Shown in pieces: positions 8,330 through 16,650 of a stretch of DNA of 64,000 bases. Below the pieces are notes generated by a model. That model was not told where the DNA came from, did no database searches, and saw nothing but the letters and a program-made list of their open reading frames with translations. Every line of letters begins with the position of its first letter. Positions within the stretch are counted from its first letter, which is position 1. The stretch is from an uncultured Flavobacteriaceae bacterium (GTDB lineage: Bacteria; Bacteroidota; Bacteroidia; Flavobacteriales; Flavobacteriaceae). The stretch is from NCBI GenBank assembly GCA_937136455.1, contig CAKZOO010000030.1, positions 62,001 through 126,000 on the forward strand, written 5' to 3'. Both the position numbers and the translations under genes were made by a program.

Positions 8330-9672
8330 TTTGATTCTTTATTTGAAGTTTGTGGTTTGTAAAAATCTGGTGGAAACCCATTGACCTGTCTCCATATTTC
8401 AAACCAAATAGGCACATCGTTTAAAAGGGCAATGGTCATGGCTCCTGAGCCTACTCTTAATTCTTTAGGCCAGGGTCGGTCTTCCTTATCTGGAGCTAAT
8501 AATACGCGATACATTCCATTGGGGCTAATGTCGTTTTCAAGAGCGACAACACGAGCTCCATAGGTTCCATATGAAACAGACTCCCAGCCGTTAAACACAA
8601 TAGCCGGCCATCCGTCAAATTGTACGCGGACTTTTTCGCCAATATTCATCAGGGGCATATCGATGGGTCTTACATAGGTTTCAACTGCTAAATCAAATTG
8701 AGCGGGAGTTATGGTCAAAAGGCTCTCACCTTCTTTAAAACTCTCTCCAATTCCCGATTTAAATATTTTATTGACATATCCGTCTTGTGGTGCTCTAACC
8801 CATAAGAGATCACCTCTTTTTGAGTAGTTGGCAAAACTGTTTTCAAGCTTGGATACTTCAACTCTATTGTTGAGTTCCAGGGATTGCGCAGAGAAGAGTT
8901 CACTTTGAGCCTTCGATATTTTATCGCTGTAGGAAGCTTTAACTCTAGAACGATCTAGTTCAGCGTTGAGTACATTGTTTCTGCTCTCCAATAGTTTGTT
9001 CTCTTGAGCGACATATTTTGCTTGACTCGTTTGCAATTTGAGTTTTTTATCCTCCACATCTCGGGTGGCTTTAAGTCCTTCTTCATTTAGACTAAGAACT
9101 CGATCGTATTGCTTTTGAGCGATTAGTTGACTGGTATAAGCAGCCTCTAATTCAATACTGTCACTCTTCACTTTTAAATGCGACTGTAGAATTTTATTGG
9201 CAGCTTGTTGAAGCTTGAGATCAAGTTCCTCTTCCAAAGCAATCAATTGATTTTTTAAGGCCTCAATTTTATTTTGATAAGCTTTGGAAGATTCATTTTT
9301 AGCCTGTAATTGTAAGTTGGTTCGCTCGCTGAGTTTTGTATCAAAATAGTCGCTTTTTACCTCAGAAATTCTAAGAATGGTATCTCCAGCTTTCACAAAG
9401 TCTCCTTCTTTGATAAACCACTGTTCAACTCTTCCAGGAATTTGAGATTGGATGTTTTGTGGACGTTGATTTGGTCGAAGCGTGGTGACCTTACCATAAC
9501 CTGTGATATTTTGAGTCCATGGTAAAAATAAAATGACTAGAAGAATAATTCCGAATACTAACAACAGTCTGTCTAAATGCTTGTAGTACCTTTTATCACT
9601 GACCTTTTGTACAGAACGGTAGTGATCTAAACTTACATCTTTGTTCAATGGGTTTTTTGAAATATTTAGCAT
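8326..9672 (-). CDS. HlyD-family periplasmic adaptor (membrane fusion protein)
   Basis: The 448-residue protein has one N-terminal transmembrane helix (about residues 36-55), a lipoyl-like segment (GRVEQWFIKEGDFVKAGDTILRI), a long periplasmic coiled coil (about 110-290) and a beta-barrel region with APQDGYVNKIFKSGIGESFKEGESLL, the standard order for HlyD/EmrA adaptors. It links the inner-membrane exporter to the TolC-like channel. It lies three bases after the ABC gene stop and overlaps the TolC gene by four bases, so the three components should be made together. Type 1 secretion adaptors share this layout, so the cargo could be a peptide, protein or small molecule. Confidence 0.85.
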   Translation of the reverse strand: MLNISKNPLNKDVSLDHYRSVQKVSDKRYYKHLDRLLLVFGIILLVILFLPWTQNITGYGKVTTLRPNQRPQNIQSQIPGRVEQWFIKEGDFVKAGDTILRISEVKSDYFDTKLSERTNLQLQAKNESSKAYQNKIEALKNQLIALEEELDLKLQQAANKILQSHLKVKSDSIELEAAYTSQLIAQKQYDRVLSLNEEGLKATRDVEDKKLKLQTSQAKYVAQENKLLESRNNVLNAELDRSRVKASYSDKISKAQSELFSAQSLELNNRVEVSKLENSFANYSKRGDLLWVRAPQDGYVNKIFKSGIGESFKEGESLLTITPAQFDLAVETYVRPIDMPLMNIGEKVRVQFDGWPAIVFNGWESVSYGTYGARVVALENDISPNGMYRVLLAPDKEDRPWPKELRVGSGAMTIALLNDVPIWFEIWRQVNGFPPDFYKPQTSNKESK

Positions 9673-9675
9673 CGT

Positions 9676-11340
9676 TTATTTAGTTTTAGCTAGTTCTCCT
9701 TTGTTTAAATTGACTACTTTGTTGGCATAGGTCTTCCAGTATTGATTGCTGCTCACAACAACAAGGGTCCACTGCTGATTTGGATCTGACAAATAATCGA
9801 TAATTTCTTTAGTTTCAGAGCTGCTAAACTGATCTAAAGCATCCTCTAAAATCAACAGTTGAGGTTTCTTTAAAATCGCTCTAGCCAAAACGATCTTTTT
9901 ACTATTGGTATGAGAGATTTGCTTTCCTTCAGGATAAATCACTGTATTTAAACCTTGTGGTAATTCTTTTAAAAACAAACTCAATCCAACCTTGTCCAAT
10001 ACTTTGTAGATCTCTTCATCTGAAATCGATGGATCTCCAAAGCTTAAGTTCTCTCTTAAGCTTCCTTCAAAAGGATATTCTTCAGAAAGTGAAAGTCCTA
10101 ATTGAGAACGATAGTGATTGAGGTAAATTCCCTCAGAATTGAGGTTGTTGATAAACAGACTTCCCTCTGAAGGTTTAATCAATCCTGCTAACATTCTTAA
10201 AAAGGTAGATTTTCCAGAACCACTCTCACCTTGAATCAACAGTTTGTCTCCTTTGTGAATTTTCAAATTCAGATTTGATAAAATCGCTTTTTCTCTATTG
10301 GGAACACGATAGGATACATTTTCAAATTCAATGTTTAATTCATTTTTGAGATTTACCTTTTCTCCTTCTTGTGACTCAAGTGGCTTGTCGACAACCTGTC
10401 CTAATTTTTCAATTGAGGTAAGCATGTCATAGAGGGTTTCCAATCCGACAATTAGTTTTTCTATAGAAGCAATTACTAATAAAATAATGATTTCTGCGGC
10501 TACAAATTGACCGATATTCATACGCTGCATTAACACTAATACACCGCCAATACTCAACAATCCAGCGGTAATTAACGCTTTAAAGATGATCATTTTAATA
10601 TACTGAGACTTAATTACTCCAAAGTGATTTTCTCTAGCATTGAGGTACTTTTCTACTAAAAGATCATTTTTGTGAAGAGCTAAATTGGTTTTTCCGGATA
10701 GTTTAAAGCTCACGACTGATCGAGCCACTTCTTGGATCCAATGTGCAACCTTGTACTTGTACTTAGACTCCTCTAAGCTAGTCTTTAGTCCCTTCTGAAT
10801 ACTGTATTTGAACACTAAATACACACCGCCTAAGAGCACAATTCCATACGCTATGAAGAGCGGATGGTAAAAGGATAGGAGTAAGAGTGCAAAAACAACT
10901 TGTAGTAAAGCAGCTGGTACATCGATTAAAATTTTAGTCAATCCTTTCTGGATCGTCAAATTGTCAAAAAAGCGATTCGCAAGCTCAGGTGGATAGTAAT
11001 TTCTGAGTTCTTCCATCGTCATCTTTGGAAAACGATAACTGAGTTCGAAAGAAGACTTAGTAAAGATGCGTTGTTGCATGGTTTCAATAATGCGTAGCTG
11101 CATCAATTGAAGGATTCCATTGAAGGCAGCACCAAGAGTAACCAATACGATAAGAACGATCCACGAGGAGGATATTTCAGCTCCTTGAATCAGGTTGATA
11201 ATCGCTTGTATTCCTAAAGGTAGGGACAGTGCCACTATTCCTGAGAAGAGTGCATAGTAGAATATTTGAAAGATATCCTTTCGTTCAATCGATAGTAAAT
11301 TGAAAAAACGGTCCCAAGGACTTAAAGGTGAATTATTCAT
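9676..11340 (-). CDS. ABC exporter with fused membrane and ATPase domains; NBD motifs strongly altered
   Basis: The 554-residue protein joins a six-helix exporter domain (about residues 25-310) to a nucleotide-binding domain (about 335-554), as in HlyB/MsbA half transporters but without an N-terminal peptidase domain. Walker A is intact (GESGSGKST, 371-379). Other ATPase motifs are not: the signature LSGGQ reads ISHTN (475-479), Walker B ends LLILED (residues 495-500) so the usual Asp-Glu is replaced by Glu-Asp, the switch histidine position reads VVVSSN (about 530), and the Q-loop region reads SLSEEYPF with no Gln. Homology of the flanks (KKIVLARAILKKP) shows these are true substitutions, not frameshifts. 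It sits between tetR and hlyD genes, so a tripartite exporter is the likely assembly, but ATP hydrolysis may be atypical. Confidence 0.8.
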   Translation of the reverse strand: MNNSPLSPWDRFFNLLSIERKDIFQIFYYALFSGIVALSLPLGIQAIINLIQGAEISSSWIVLIVLVTLGAAFNGILQLMQLRIIETMQQRIFTKSSFELSYRFPKMTMEELRNYYPPELANRFFDNLTIQKGLTKILIDVPAALLQVVFALLLLSFYHPLFIAYGIVLLGGVYLVFKYSIQKGLKTSLEESKYKYKVAHWIQEVARSVVSFKLSGKTNLALHKNDLLVEKYLNARENHFGVIKSQYIKMIIFKALITAGLLSIGGVLVLMQRMNIGQFVAAEIIILLVIASIEKLIVGLETLYDMLTSIEKLGQVVDKPLESQEGEKVNLKNELNIEFENVSYRVPNREKAILSNLNLKIHKGDKLLIQGESGSGKSTFLRMLAGLIKPSEGSLFINNLNSEGIYLNHYRSQLGLSLSEEYPFEGSLRENLSFGDPSISDEEIYKVLDKVGLSLFLKELPQGLNTVIYPEGKQISHTNSKKIVLARAILKKPQLLILEDALDQFSSSETKEIIDYLSDPNQQWTLVVVSSNQYWKTYANKVVNLNKGELAKTK

Positions 11341-12019
11341 TCGAATTAGTGTTTAAAGTTCGTATAGCTAAATCTGTTAAAAAGAATTTAGGGATGTCAC
11401 TATCGTGACAATCAGTTAGTGTTTTGAAATGCTTGTTTAAGAAGTGTTGATGAAGACTTGATTCGACTATGGTACTTGCCAAGCTGCTTGGGTAATTATA
11501 AGAAGAATCTACGTCATATATCATTTCTTTTAGTCTTAATACAAGACTCTTATAAACATTGAAATATCCTTCTTTATTTTCTTTATCGACTTCTTTTGTC
11601 AAGAAGGATTTGGAATTTTCATTAATGATGATTCGATGAAGGGTCACTTCATTGATATGGGTAATACTACTGTCTTCAACAACAGGTTTTGAAATTACTT
11701 CAATGGCTTTTTTGAGTTTTTCAATGGGATTGTTTAAACTGTGTGTTTCAATGACCATTTGATACTCAATCCAAGTCCAATACCAAGAGGTTAAATAGCT
11801 CAAAAGCTTGTGTTTGTTTTCAAAATAACGATAGATAGAACTCTCGTTAGACCCAATGCGTTCTCCTAGTTTTTTAAATGTGAATGCTTCATAGCCAATT
11901 TCATCGATGAGTTCAATGCTCTCTCTTACAATACGCTTACCCAAATCAGAGGATTCAGGGTCCTTATTGTAGATAGAATCAGCAACAGTTATTTTAAAGT
12001 TAGCTAACATGTTAATCAT
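11333..12019 (-). CDS. TetR/AcrR-family repressor of the tripartite exporter operon
   Basis: The 228-residue protein has a TetR-type N-terminal helix-turn-helix: IVRESIELIDEIGYEAFTFKKLGERIGSNESSIYRYFENKHKLLSYL, followed by a variable helical ligand domain. The ATG at 12019 is chosen over an in-frame TTG at 12043 because the TTG falls inside the -10 box of the promoter found here (TATATTTG, 12048-12041 on the minus strand). A further ATG three codons on is also possible. The gene is first in the operon and overlaps the ABC gene by 8 bp. A 17-bp perfect palindrome in the promoter spacer suggests it represses its own operon, with release by a transported compound. Confidence 0.8.
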   Translation of the reverse strand: MINMLANFKITVADSIYNKDPESSDLGKRIVRESIELIDEIGYEAFTFKKLGERIGSNESSIYRYFENKHKLLSYLTSWYWTWIEYQMVIETHSLNNPIEKLKKAIEVISKPVVEDSSITHINEVTLHRIIINENSKSFLTKEVDKENKEGYFNVYKSLVLRLKEMIYDVDSSYNYPSSLASTIVESSLHQHFLNKHFKTLTDCHDSDIPKFFLTDLAIRTLNTNSNE

Positions 12020-12040
12020 AACATTTAATCTTATTTTGTG

Positions 12041-12073
12041 CAAATATAATAGTAATACTATTAATAATGCAAA
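12041..12073 (-). promoter_or_regulatory. Promoter of the TetR-exporter operon with an embedded palindromic operator
   Basis: On the minus strand a -33 TTTG (12073-12070) and a -10 TATATTTG (12048-12041) are separated by 21 bp, close to the Bacteroidota consensus. A perfect palindrome, TAATAGTA-A-TACTATTA (12047-12063), fills most of the spacer and touches the -10 box. It is well placed for a TetR dimer to block RNA polymerase. Predicted transcripts start about 15 nt before the ATG at 12019. Confidence 0.6.
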
Positions 12074-12203
12074 TAAAACTTTCTTATGATGCTATAAGAC
12101 TTGTTTATGTTAACTTGAGGGATTGTTTAAGTAACTAGTAACGAGCTTCTGTTAAATAGAAAAATTCTAGTTTTTTAAAATTCAAATAGAAAAAAATAAA
12201 GAA

Positions 12204-12234
12204 TAAAAAAAGCCCATTCATATTGAATGGGCTT
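12204..12234 (-). terminator. Rho-independent terminator after tRNA-Phe
   Basis: On the minus strand, 12 nt past the tRNA end, a perfect stem AGCCCATTCA / TGAATGGGCT with a 3-nt loop is followed by a run of six T. It ends the tRNA transcript. The A-run on the other side makes it weakly bidirectional. The remaining 12064-12203 stretch holds no gene that I can support. Confidence 0.85.
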
Positions 12235-12245
12235 ATTGTTTTTTG

Positions 12246-12318
<73 letters not shown>

Positions 12319-12335
12319 ATGCTCTTAAGCGGATG

Positions 12336-12366
12336 CAAATATAAATTCAAATTGCGGAAAACCAAA
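12336..12366 (-). promoter_or_regulatory. Flavobacterial promoter of tRNA-Phe
   Basis: On the minus strand TTTG (12366-12363) and TATATTTG (12343-12336) are separated by exactly 19 bp, an excellent match to the TTTG-N19-TAnnTTTG consensus of Bacteroidota. Transcription would begin a few bases before the tRNA 5-prime end at 12318. Confidence 0.75.
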
Positions 12367-12417
12367 CAAAAACATAAAAAAAGCACTTCGTTTTTATTCT
12401 TTTTTTTTCTTTGTAGT

Positions 12418-13152
12418 ATGAATCTAGTTTTAGACATTGGAAATACAAGAGTGAAAGCAGCTGTTTTTAAGGAAGATAAGCTTGTTGATCATTGGGTCTG
12501 GGAGCGATCCGCTGCACTTAAAAATACTGAGGGTTTAATAGGTCGATTGTCAATTGCAAATACGATGGTGGCATCTGTTGGTGGAGAATTTAAAGAGCTT
12601 ATTGCTTTTTTGGAAGCCTCTGTGCCTAATTTTTTTGTGTTGACTTTTATGTCAGCACTTCCATTTATAAATGCGTATAAGACTCCTATGACTCTTGGTG
12701 TCGATCGATTAGCGGTCGTTGCAGCAGCTCAGTTTTTATATCCAAACAAAAATTGTTTGATCGTCGATGCGGGGAGTTGTATTACTTATGAATTATTGAC
12801 TAGTTCAGGTGTGTATTTAGGAGGAGGAATCGCTCCTGGAGTTCAAATGAGGTATAATTCAATGAATACTCAAACAGCAGCATTACCTCTTTTATCTAGA
12901 CCTGATTATGTCAATACTTATGGAACTAGTACTGATACCTGTATGCATTCAGGGGTTGTTTTAGGGGTCTGTTACGAAATAGAGGGCTGGATTCGTTCAG
13001 TTAATACCGAACTAGAAAATTTAACAGTGATTTTAACAGGAGGAGATGCTAAATACTTGTCTAAACAATTAAAAAACACCATATTTGCGAATCCCAATTT
13101 AGCCTTGATTGGTATTAATCAGTTACTTCAATATCAGATAACGCATGCTTAA
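12418..13152 (+). CDS. coaX: Type III pantothenate kinase
   Basis: The 244-residue enzyme performs the first step of coenzyme A synthesis, ATP-dependent phosphorylation of pantothenate in the cytosol. It has the ASKHA-fold motifs of the CoaX type: DIGNTRVKAAV (phosphate loop, residues 5-15), GVDRLAVVAAA and DAGSCITYELL, then GGGIAPGVQMR and a late LTGGDAKYL. The ATG at 12418 is used because the frame upstream of it runs back towards the tRNA-Phe gene and has no family resemblance. The end overlaps the next gene by 8 bp, so it heads a conserved-looking envelope cluster that runs to the PpiD-like gene. Confidence 0.9.
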   Translation: MNLVLDIGNTRVKAAVFKEDKLVDHWVWERSAALKNTEGLIGRLSIANTMVASVGGEFKELIAFLEASVPNFFVLTFMSALPFINAYKTPMTLGVDRLAVVAAAQFLYPNKNCLIVDAGSCITYELLTSSGVYLGGGIAPGVQMRYNSMNTQTAALPLLSRPDYVNTYGTSTDTCMHSGVVLGVCYEIEGWIRSVNTELENLTVILTGGDAKYLSKQLKNTIFANPNLALIGINQLLQYQITHA

Positions 13153-14410
13153 GAGAATTTTATTAGTATTTTTTATAGTCCTAGGGACACAAATCCACGC
13201 TCAAAAATACACTTCATCTCCCTATTCCTATGTTGGATTTGGTGAGCTGTTATCTTCTACAACTGTAGAGAATCAAGCAATGGGGAAAATGAGTATGTAT
13301 ACTGATAGTATACACCTAAACTTAAACAACCCAGCAGCACTTGGTAAATTAAAAGTGACCAATTACGCTATTGGATTGTCTTCATCCTACTCTTCATTGG
13401 CATCTGACTCTCAGAAATCAGATAACCTCGCCTCTCGATTGGAGTATATTGGAGTTTCATTTCCACTTGCTAAGAAATTAGGTTTTAGTTTTGGAGTGAT
13501 GCCTTTTACGGCTATGGATTACCGTCTCTACGCTGAGAGTTCTGACAGTGACGGTACAGAGCTTGACAATATTTTCTCAGGAAGTGGGAATATCAATAAG
13601 TTGTATTTCTCATTAGGAACAAAACTTTTCAAGTATTTAGATGTAGGTGCATCTATGTATACTAATTTTGGAACGATTACTAAGGAACGCATTCAATCAA
13701 TTCCTGAAGTTTTTAACGGAACCATCGATCGAAGAACTTCACGTCTAAGAGGAGTGAATTACAATTTATCTGCTCACTTGCAGCTTCCATTAACTGAAAA
13801 ACTCGATTTATATGCTTCAGCTATTCACACTTCTGTTAATGAATTGTCAAGTGAGAATTTAAAAGAAATTGGAACCGTGAATTTGGAAAATGGAACTGAT
13901 ATTGAAGTTAATTCTGTTGATCTTTCGTTAACTGGTTTGGATCAAACCAGTCTGGTTTTACCCTCAAAGAATTCAATTGGAGTTGGTTTTGGAACTGACA
14001 AGTCTTGGTTTTTTGGGGCTCAATATAGCAGTTCTGACTTGTCGAATCTAGAAAATGATTTCTTGTCTCAATCCAATGTGAGTTATCAAAAAAGCTCTTT
14101 GATAAGTGTTGGAGGATTTTTTATTCCTAATGCGAGTAATTTTGCGTCTTATTTCCAAAGATCAGTATACCGAGCAGGAGTTCACTTATCGAATACAGGA
14201 TATGTGATTAATAATCAAGAAATAAAAGACTTTGGCGTGAATTTTGGTATAGGTATACCAGTGGGAGGCGTATTGTCTAATTTAAACACTACTTTGAGTC
14301 TTGGAACTAGAGGCACAAAAGAATCTGGTTTGATCAAAGAAAACTATGTTAAATTGAAGATAGGCTTATCATTAAATGATATTTGGTTTGCTAAAAGACA
14401 GATTAATTAA
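13145..14410 (+). CDS. Predicted outer-membrane beta-barrel protein of the coaX-lptC cluster
   Basis: The 421-residue protein has a signal peptide (QIHA-Q, about residue 19) and then the SPYSYVGFGE...NPAALG opening typical of FadL/PorV-like Bacteroidota barrels. Many alternating strands and glycine/serine-rich turns follow. No enzyme motif is visible and I do not recognise a named family. It overlaps coaX by 8 bp, so the two are cotranscribed. Its closing ~55 codons carry the promoter-like sequence of the next gene. A role in outer-membrane protein or lipid handling would fit the lptC neighbour, but that is only context. Confidence 0.65.
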   Translation: MLKRILLVFFIVLGTQIHAQKYTSSPYSYVGFGELLSSTTVENQAMGKMSMYTDSIHLNLNNPAALGKLKVTNYAIGLSSSYSSLASDSQKSDNLASRLEYIGVSFPLAKKLGFSFGVMPFTAMDYRLYAESSDSDGTELDNIFSGSGNINKLYFSLGTKLFKYLDVGASMYTNFGTITKERIQSIPEVFNGTIDRRTSRLRGVNYNLSAHLQLPLTEKLDLYASAIHTSVNELSSENLKEIGTVNLENGTDIEVNSVDLSLTGLDQTSLVLPSKNSIGVGFGTDKSWFFGAQYSSSDLSNLENDFLSQSNVSYQKSSLISVGGFFIPNASNFASYFQRSVYRAGVHLSNTGYVINNQEIKDFGVNFGIGIPVGGVLSNLNTTLSLGTRGTKESGLIKENYVKLKIGLSLNDIWFAKRQIN

Positions 14411-14419
14411 TTAAATTTG
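14387..14419 (+). promoter_or_regulatory. Flavobacterial promoter for the TPR protein gene
   Basis: TTTG at 14387-14390 and TAAATTTG at 14412-14419 are separated by 21 bp. The -10 box lies just past the stop of the preceding barrel gene, giving a leader of about 40 nt that contains the tandem repeat AAACTAATAAACTAAT just before the ATG. Confidence 0.5.
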
Positions 14420-14468
14420 TAAGCTTTAAAACCATTGTGTAAGAAATACAAACTAATAAACTAATAAA

Positions 14469-15842
14469 ATGAAAAAGAATTTGTTGATACTGGCTATTGC
14501 AGTTTTAGGCTTTATTAAATTAGGTCAGGCCCAGGCTCAAAATCCTGAGTGTTTAACTAATTTATCGATCTACACCGAATATGTTAAAGTAAAAAATTAC
14601 GATGCTGCCTATGAGCCGTGGAAGCAAGTTTATGAAGCTTGTCCTTCGTTAAACTGGGCTAACTTTTTATACGGTGAACGCATCCTAAAAGATAAGATTG
14701 AGAAGTCAGAAGGGTCAGAGAAATCAACCTACATCACTATGTTGTTGGATTTGTTTAAAAATTCTCAAGAGTACTTTCCAAAGAAAGTGAAATTAGCTGA
14801 CGTTAAAACGGATGTGGCACTTTTGATGAATGATGAAAAATTGGCTTCTAAAGAAGAGGTTTTCAATATTCTACACGAGGGTTTTACGAAAGATCAGAAA
14901 AACTTTAAAAACCCTAAAGCACTCTATTTGTATTTCTCAAATTTAGTGGACTTGCACGAAGAGGGGATAAAAGATCTCAATGAGGTTTTTTCAATTTACG
15001 ATGAGGTAGTGAATCAAATTGACATTCAGTTTGCAAGCCTCAACGCCACATCATTAAAATTACAAGAAAAAGAGGAGGCTGGAACACTTTCGTCAAGAGA
15101 TCAACGTATGTTAAAGGTAGTTGAATCAAACTCTAAGGCATTTGATCAAATCGCTAGTTCGATCGATACCAAATTAGGACGCTTGGCGGATTGTGATAAT
15201 TTAATCCCTCTATACGAGAAAAACTTTGAAGCGAAGAAAGGTGATGTTAAATGGGTAAAAGGTGCTGTAGGTAGAATGTTTTCTAAAGAATGTACTGACG
15301 ATCCAATGTTCGTAAAATTGGTTGAAGCACAAACAGCTTTAGATCCATCTGCAGATACTTATTTTTATTTAGGTATGTTGAAACAAAAGCAAAATGATTC
15401 AAAGGGAGCAGTTGAAAACTTTAACAAGGCGGTAGAATTGGAGACAAATGCTGCTAAGAAATCTTCTATTCTCTATAAAATTGCTTTATCTTATAAGAAT
15501 ACTTCTAAATCCAAAGCTAGAGATTTTGCTCTAAAAGCTGTTGCTGAAGATGGTTCTAATGGAAATGCTTATTTATTAATAGCTAACCTTTATGCTAATT
15601 CAGCTAACGATTGTGGTGAGACTACTTTCGAAAAGAGAGCTATTTACTGGAAAGCTGCTGAAATGGCTAAGAAAGCAGGTCGTGTAGATCTTAAACTCAG
15701 AAAGCGAGTAGAACAAACTGTTGAGAGTTATGAGCAAAGAGCTCCATCTAGAACTGATATCTTTGAATCAGGTATGGCTGGAAAAGTTCTTACGTTCAAA
15801 TGTTGGGTTGGTGGAAGTGTAAAAGTTCCGACTTTAGATTAA
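14469..15842 (+). CDS. Exported tetratricopeptide-repeat protein
   Basis: The 457-residue protein begins with a signal peptide (about residues 1-24, ending near GQAQAQ) and is otherwise helical. TPR-like repeats are clearest near the C-terminus, for example YFYLGMLKQKQNDSKGAVENFNKAVEL followed by ILYKIALSYKNTSKSKARDFALKAV. The N-terminal half has a Cys pair (CLTNL, EACPSLNW) compatible with a disulfide. It is a periplasmic scaffold of unknown partner. Its stop overlaps the lptC start (TAATG), so coupling with LPS transport genes is likely. Confidence 0.75.
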   Translation: MKKNLLILAIAVLGFIKLGQAQAQNPECLTNLSIYTEYVKVKNYDAAYEPWKQVYEACPSLNWANFLYGERILKDKIEKSEGSEKSTYITMLLDLFKNSQEYFPKKVKLADVKTDVALLMNDEKLASKEEVFNILHEGFTKDQKNFKNPKALYLYFSNLVDLHEEGIKDLNEVFSIYDEVVNQIDIQFASLNATSLKLQEKEEAGTLSSRDQRMLKVVESNSKAFDQIASSIDTKLGRLADCDNLIPLYEKNFEAKKGDVKWVKGAVGRMFSKECTDDPMFVKLVEAQTALDPSADTYFYLGMLKQKQNDSKGAVENFNKAVELETNAAKKSSILYKIALSYKNTSKSKARDFALKAVAEDGSNGNAYLLIANLYANSANDCGETTFEKRAIYWKAAEMAKKAGRVDLKLRKRVEQTVESYEQRAPSRTDIFESGMAGKVLTFKCWVGGSVKVPTLD

Positions 15843-16447
15843 TGAATTCAAAAAATACCCATATGGGATTTGTAATAGCCACAGTATTTACTGTGGCTTT
15901 GCTTTTTAATTCATGTGAGTCAAAAGACCAGAGTGAATTAATGGGTATTGATTCTAAAGTGTTTCCGCAGGGAATAGCTAAAAATTTCAAACTCTATTAC
16001 AACGAATACAAGGAAAATAGGAGTGAGTTAATCGCAGTTAGAGATACGACTTCTCTATCTGCAATTTTAGAGGCTCAGTTGAGTGAAGATTACCAACAGC
16101 TGATATTTCCTTATAGAATTTTTCCACAAGGATTGAAGTTGACTCTTATCGATGATGATGGTGCTCGAACATACATCAACGCTGATTATGGAAAACTTTA
16201 TGTGATGACTTCTATGGTTGATTTGAGAGGAAATGTTTTGATAGAACTTCCAGATGGTTCAACTCTTGAAACAGATCAGCTTTATTGGGATCGAGAAAAT
16301 GATTGGGTCTTCACCGATAGAGATTTTAAATACACCAATCGAGAAGATAATAGTCTAATGAATGGCAAAGGAATGGATTTTAAAAGAGATTTTACGTATT
16401 TTAATGCCCATCAAACCTATGGTACCATGGTTTTAAAAGAAGAATAA
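15842..16447 (+). CDS. lptC: LPS export ABC transporter periplasmic protein LptC (lipoprotein form)
   Basis: The 201-residue protein has a lipoprotein signal with lipobox LLFNSC (C25) and the short OstA-like beta-jellyroll of LptC: IDDDGARTYINADYGKLY, DLRGNVLIELPDGSTLETDQLYWDRENDWVFTDRDF and TYGTMVLKEE. Phrases such as NMKG-type GKGMDFKRDF are typical of the family in Bacteroidota. LptC links the inner-membrane LptBFG extractor to the periplasmic bridge. The ATG at 15842 overlaps the upstream TAA and is preferred over an upstream start, which lies inside the TPR gene; a second ATG seven codons on is possible. Confidence 0.85.
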   Translation: MNSKNTHMGFVIATVFTVALLFNSCESKDQSELMGIDSKVFPQGIAKNFKLYYNEYKENRSELIAVRDTTSLSAILEAQLSEDYQQLIFPYRIFPQGLKLTLIDDDGARTYINADYGKLYVMTSMVDLRGNVLIELPDGSTLETDQLYWDRENDWVFTDRDFKYTNREDNSLMNGKGMDFKRDFTYFNAHQTYGTMVLKEE

Positions 16448-16449
16448 TT

Positions 16450-16650
16450 ATGTTAAAAGTATTGAGATTTACGGAGTATTTATACGTTGTTGTAGCAGTT
16501 TTGTCTATTGTTAAAATAGCGAATAGTTACCTTAATAACACAGGGGAGGATATTACAATTTTTGTGTTATTTGGAGTTGTTTCTATTGGGATGTTTTTCT
16601 TTAGAAGAAACTATCGAAAGAAATTTGAAAATAGAAAAAACAAACAGTAG
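16450..16650 (+). CDS. Small two-helix membrane protein, unknown function
   Basis: The 66-residue protein has two transmembrane helices (about residues 9-25 and 34-50) separated by the polar NSYLNNTGED, and ends in a very basic tail (RRNYRKKFENRKNKQ), which places both ends in the cytoplasm. It fits exactly between lptC (2 bp away) and the CNNM/CBS gene, whose start follows its stop with no gap, so it is translated as part of this operon. No family is recognised. Confidence 0.7.
   Translation: MLKVLRFTEYLYVVVAVLSIVKIANSYLNNTGEDITIFVLFGVVSIGMFFFRRNYRKKFENRKNKQ

Noticed and set aside
12020-12043. TTG start for the TetR gene
   Set aside because: It lies in the -10 box of the predicted promoter. 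The ATG at 12019 follows with a short leader.
12319-12417. N-terminal extension of coaX starting next to the tRNA gene
   Set aside because: The extra 33 residues are Lys/Phe-rich, resemble no pantothenate kinase, and overlap the tRNA-Phe promoter. The ATG at 12418 begins with the conserved LVLDIGNT.
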